Of a stretch of DNA of 64,000 bases, positions 62,522-64,000 are shown one piece after another (within the stretch, counting starts at the first letter, position 1; the number at the start of each line of letters is the position of its first letter). Under the pieces are notes generated by a model. It was not told where the DNA came from and searched no databases. It saw only the letters and a list, made by a program, of their open reading frames with translations. Both the position numbers and the translations under genes were made by a program. The DNA comes from Patescibacteria group bacterium (GTDB lineage Bacteria; Patescibacteriota; Microgenomatia; UBA1406; GWC2-37-13), in assembly GCA_026004415.1 (NCBI GenBank), contig BPJC01000002.1, positions 149,718-213,717 on the forward strand, read 5' to 3'.

Positions 62522-63563
62522 TTGTCTAAATTCAAAATAGATATTTTTAATTTTCCCAGATTTTGTTTTGATTTTGGTACTGATTTTGTAAGGGTTGGCA
62601 TAACAGATAAAGGCGTATTTCAGGAACATAATGTTATAGCTTATCATATATATAGAGATAAATATTTATTTTATGGCAAAGAAGCTAAGGAATTGATGGG
62701 CAAAACTCCTAAAATAATTAAAATTATTCATCCTGTTCAGAAAGGAGTAATAAATGATTTTGATGCTTTTTTTAATTTGCTGTCTTTTATTAAAGATGAT
62801 CAGTTATTTGGTAGTTGGACAAATCTGAAGTTAGCTCCTTATTTTTCTTATGCTGTGGTTGGTGTGCCGAATTTTGCAACAGAGATTGAGCAAAGAGCGG
62901 CAAAAGAGGTTTTGCAAAAATTAGGATTCAATCAGGTGTTTTTTGGTCCCTTCAGCTATTGCCTCTGCTGTGTCTTTAGTTGATGATTTGTTTTCTAGTA
63001 AGCCTTTTATAATCCTTGATCTGGGAGCTGGTAAGATAGAGGTTTCAATCATCAGCAAAGGCGGAGTTGTTTTAACTCGTTACCTTGATTTTGGCGGAAA
63101 CTATTTAGATGAAAGAATAAGACATTATCTTCATTTAAAATACGCTGTTTCTATAGGTTTTGCCACAGCAGAGATGTTGAAGTTAGAACTTTTAAATTTT
63201 TCGAACAATGAAAAACAGCTTGCAGTTAAAGGTAAGGCTTTAGATACTGGTTTACCAAAGGAGATCAAGGTGAAAACATCTGAGGTTAATGAGGCTTTGT
63301 ATCCATCAATAACTAGGATTGTAGATGAGTTAAAAAGCATTATTGAAGAGTCTCCTCCAGAAATAGTTGAGGATATTACAGCCAATGGAGTTTATTTAGT
63401 TGGTGGTTTAAGTTTTGTTGATGGATTAGACAAATTTTTGTTTGATGAAGTTAAGGTAAAGGTCAATAAAGTAAGCAATCCTACTCGCGCTCAGATTGAT
63501 GGTTTATTAAAGATTGCCAAAAATCAAAATCTGCTTAAAGTAGTAAGGCTACCTGATGTTTAA
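62522..63563 (+). CDS. mreB: Rod-shape protein MreB, broken at a T6 run
   Basis: Actin-like protein that guides wall synthesis. The first frame has FDFGTDFVRVGI (phosphate 1), YGKEAKELMGKTP and VQKGVINDFDAF. At the T6 run 62939-62944 the frame shifts: it would end at about 62983, while the other frame continues VPSAIASAV, LDLGAGKIEVSIISKGG (phosphate 2) and NGVYLVGGLSFVDGLD (adenosine). Removing one T gives 346 residues from TTG 62522, the normal MreB length; ATG 62486 would give 358. TTG 62522 fits a TATAAA 7 nt upstream and avoids overlap with the divergent gene. Nucleotide-site residues are diverged from E. coli MreB. Confidence 0.82.
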
Positions 63564-63584
63564 TAATATAATGCTTTAGTTAAG

Positions 63585-63608
63585 GAATAAAACCGGACTA
63601 GGAGGTTT
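63585..63608 (-). terminator. Possible terminator after 16S rRNA
   Basis: On the minus strand AAACC and GGUUU pair around a 9-nt loop, followed by UUAUUCC. Located about 19 nt past the 16S 3' end. The stem is only 5 bp, so this is tentative. Confidence 0.3.
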
Positions 63609-63626
63609 AAGGTAAGAAAAAAAAGA

Positions 63627-64000
63627 AAGGAGGTGATCCAGCCGCACCTTCCAGTACGGCTACCTTGTTACAACTTAACCCCCATCGCCATCGACTTCCT
63701 CCCCGCCTAAAACGGCGGGTTCAGAAACCAATGACTTTGGTGGCTTGATGGGCAGTGTGTGCAAGAGGCAAGAACGTATTCACCGCGGCATAGCTGATCC
63801 GCGATTACTACTAATTCCGCGTTCATGAGGTCGAGTTTCAGACCTCAATCCCCACTGAGAACAGGTTTGTGGGATTAGCTCCCTGTTGCCAGTTAGCATC
63901 CCATTGTCCTGCTCATTGTAGCATGTGTGTAGCCCAAGGCGTAAGGGCCATGCTGACTTGACGTCTGCCCCTCCTTCCTTCCCGATAAAATATCGAGACC
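63627..64000 (-). rRNA. rrs: 16S ribosomal RNA, 3' portion (partial)
   Basis: The reverse complement ends GGCTGGATCACCTCCTTT, with the anti-Shine-Dalgarno intact. The helix 44/decoding region, the 1492R primer region (one mismatch) and the AACGTATTCACCGCGG block are clear. The 5' part lies beyond base 64000. Several normally fixed bases differ. No 23S, 5S or spacer tRNA follows on this strand; the next sequence is mreB on the opposite strand. Confidence 0.97.

Noticed and set aside
62500..62601. Upstream extension of the O-antigen-ligase-like gene to 62601
   Set aside because: It would overlap mreB by over 100 bp, and the extra residues are charged and unlike a membrane-protein start; a -10 element precedes the ATG at 62499.
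1..64000. Mobile elements, prophage or CRISPR arrays
   Set aside because: No transposase, integrase, phage structural gene, inverted-repeat pair or spaced direct repeats were seen.

Overview
The window is AT-rich (roughly 30% GC by eye) and carries a compact bacterial chromosome segment. It most resembles a Candidate Phyla Radiation (Patescibacteria) bacterium, possibly a Microgenomates-type lineage; that placement is inference. The reasons are pruned versions of universal proteins (trigger factor without its PPIase domain, PheT without the inserted tRNA-binding OB domain, a short HolA), several surface proteins of the kind common in CPR genomes, a type IV pilus pilM-N-O module, a cell wall with no sign of an outer membrane, and a 16S rRNA 3' domain that departs from the consensus at normally invariant sites. 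No phage, insertion sequence or CRISPR array was found.

Layout. 1-7.1 kb: partial polyprenyl synthetase, TrmH-type methyltransferase, GT-C-like membrane protein pair, an MFS remnant, Mn-type superoxide dismutase, YchF, a SAM methyltransferase, and a class IV aminotransferase downstream of tRNA-Arg. 7.1-11.3 kb: a small unknown, a sortable surface protein, two tandem tRNA-Val genes, HolA, an unknown gene of atypical composition and a 725-bp decayed stretch. 11.3-18.5 kb: phosphomannomutase (frame-broken), a large membrane protein, a SAM-hydrolase-like protein, chorismate mutase, and two lysozyme-like secreted proteins around trigger factor. 18.6-22.7 kb: MtaB, an HD-domain/GT4 fusion (frame-broken) and a DUF4349 protein. 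22.7-27 kb: the classical infC-rpmI-rplT-pheS-pheT operon. 27-34.6 kb: PBP1A, RecG, a ferric-reductase-like membrane protein, a secreted unknown and RadC. 34.7-48.2 kb: a giant 2626-residue secreted polysaccharide-active protein, a TPR protein and an RND efflux pair. 48.3-55.5 kb: a PD-(D/E)XK nuclease with aroC, a broken secreted FN3 protein, and aroK-aroA-aroB. 55.5-57.4 kb: rpmF-nusB-rnc-rpsP. 57.4-62.5 kb: a type IV pilus operon with an O-antigen-ligase-like protein. 62.5-64 kb: mreB (frame-broken) convergent with the 3' part of a 16S rRNA gene.

Two patterns run through the window. First, about twenty genes on both strands have a TATAAT-like -10 element ending only 6-10 nt before the start codon, and I saw no convincing Shine-Dalgarno sequence even though the 16S anti-SD is intact. 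Leaderless transcription therefore appears to be the default. Second, five otherwise intact genes have one-nucleotide frame breaks, four of them in A or T homopolymers, and two further reading frames carry in-frame stops. These are either assembly/homopolymer errors, recent decay, or slippage-dependent expression, and only reads or transcripts can separate the three. The most distinctive single objects are the promoter-hairpin-U8-ATG leader at 18.43-18.52 kb, the HD-GT4 fusion, the compensated decoding-site changes in 16S rRNA, and the giant polysaccharide-active protein.
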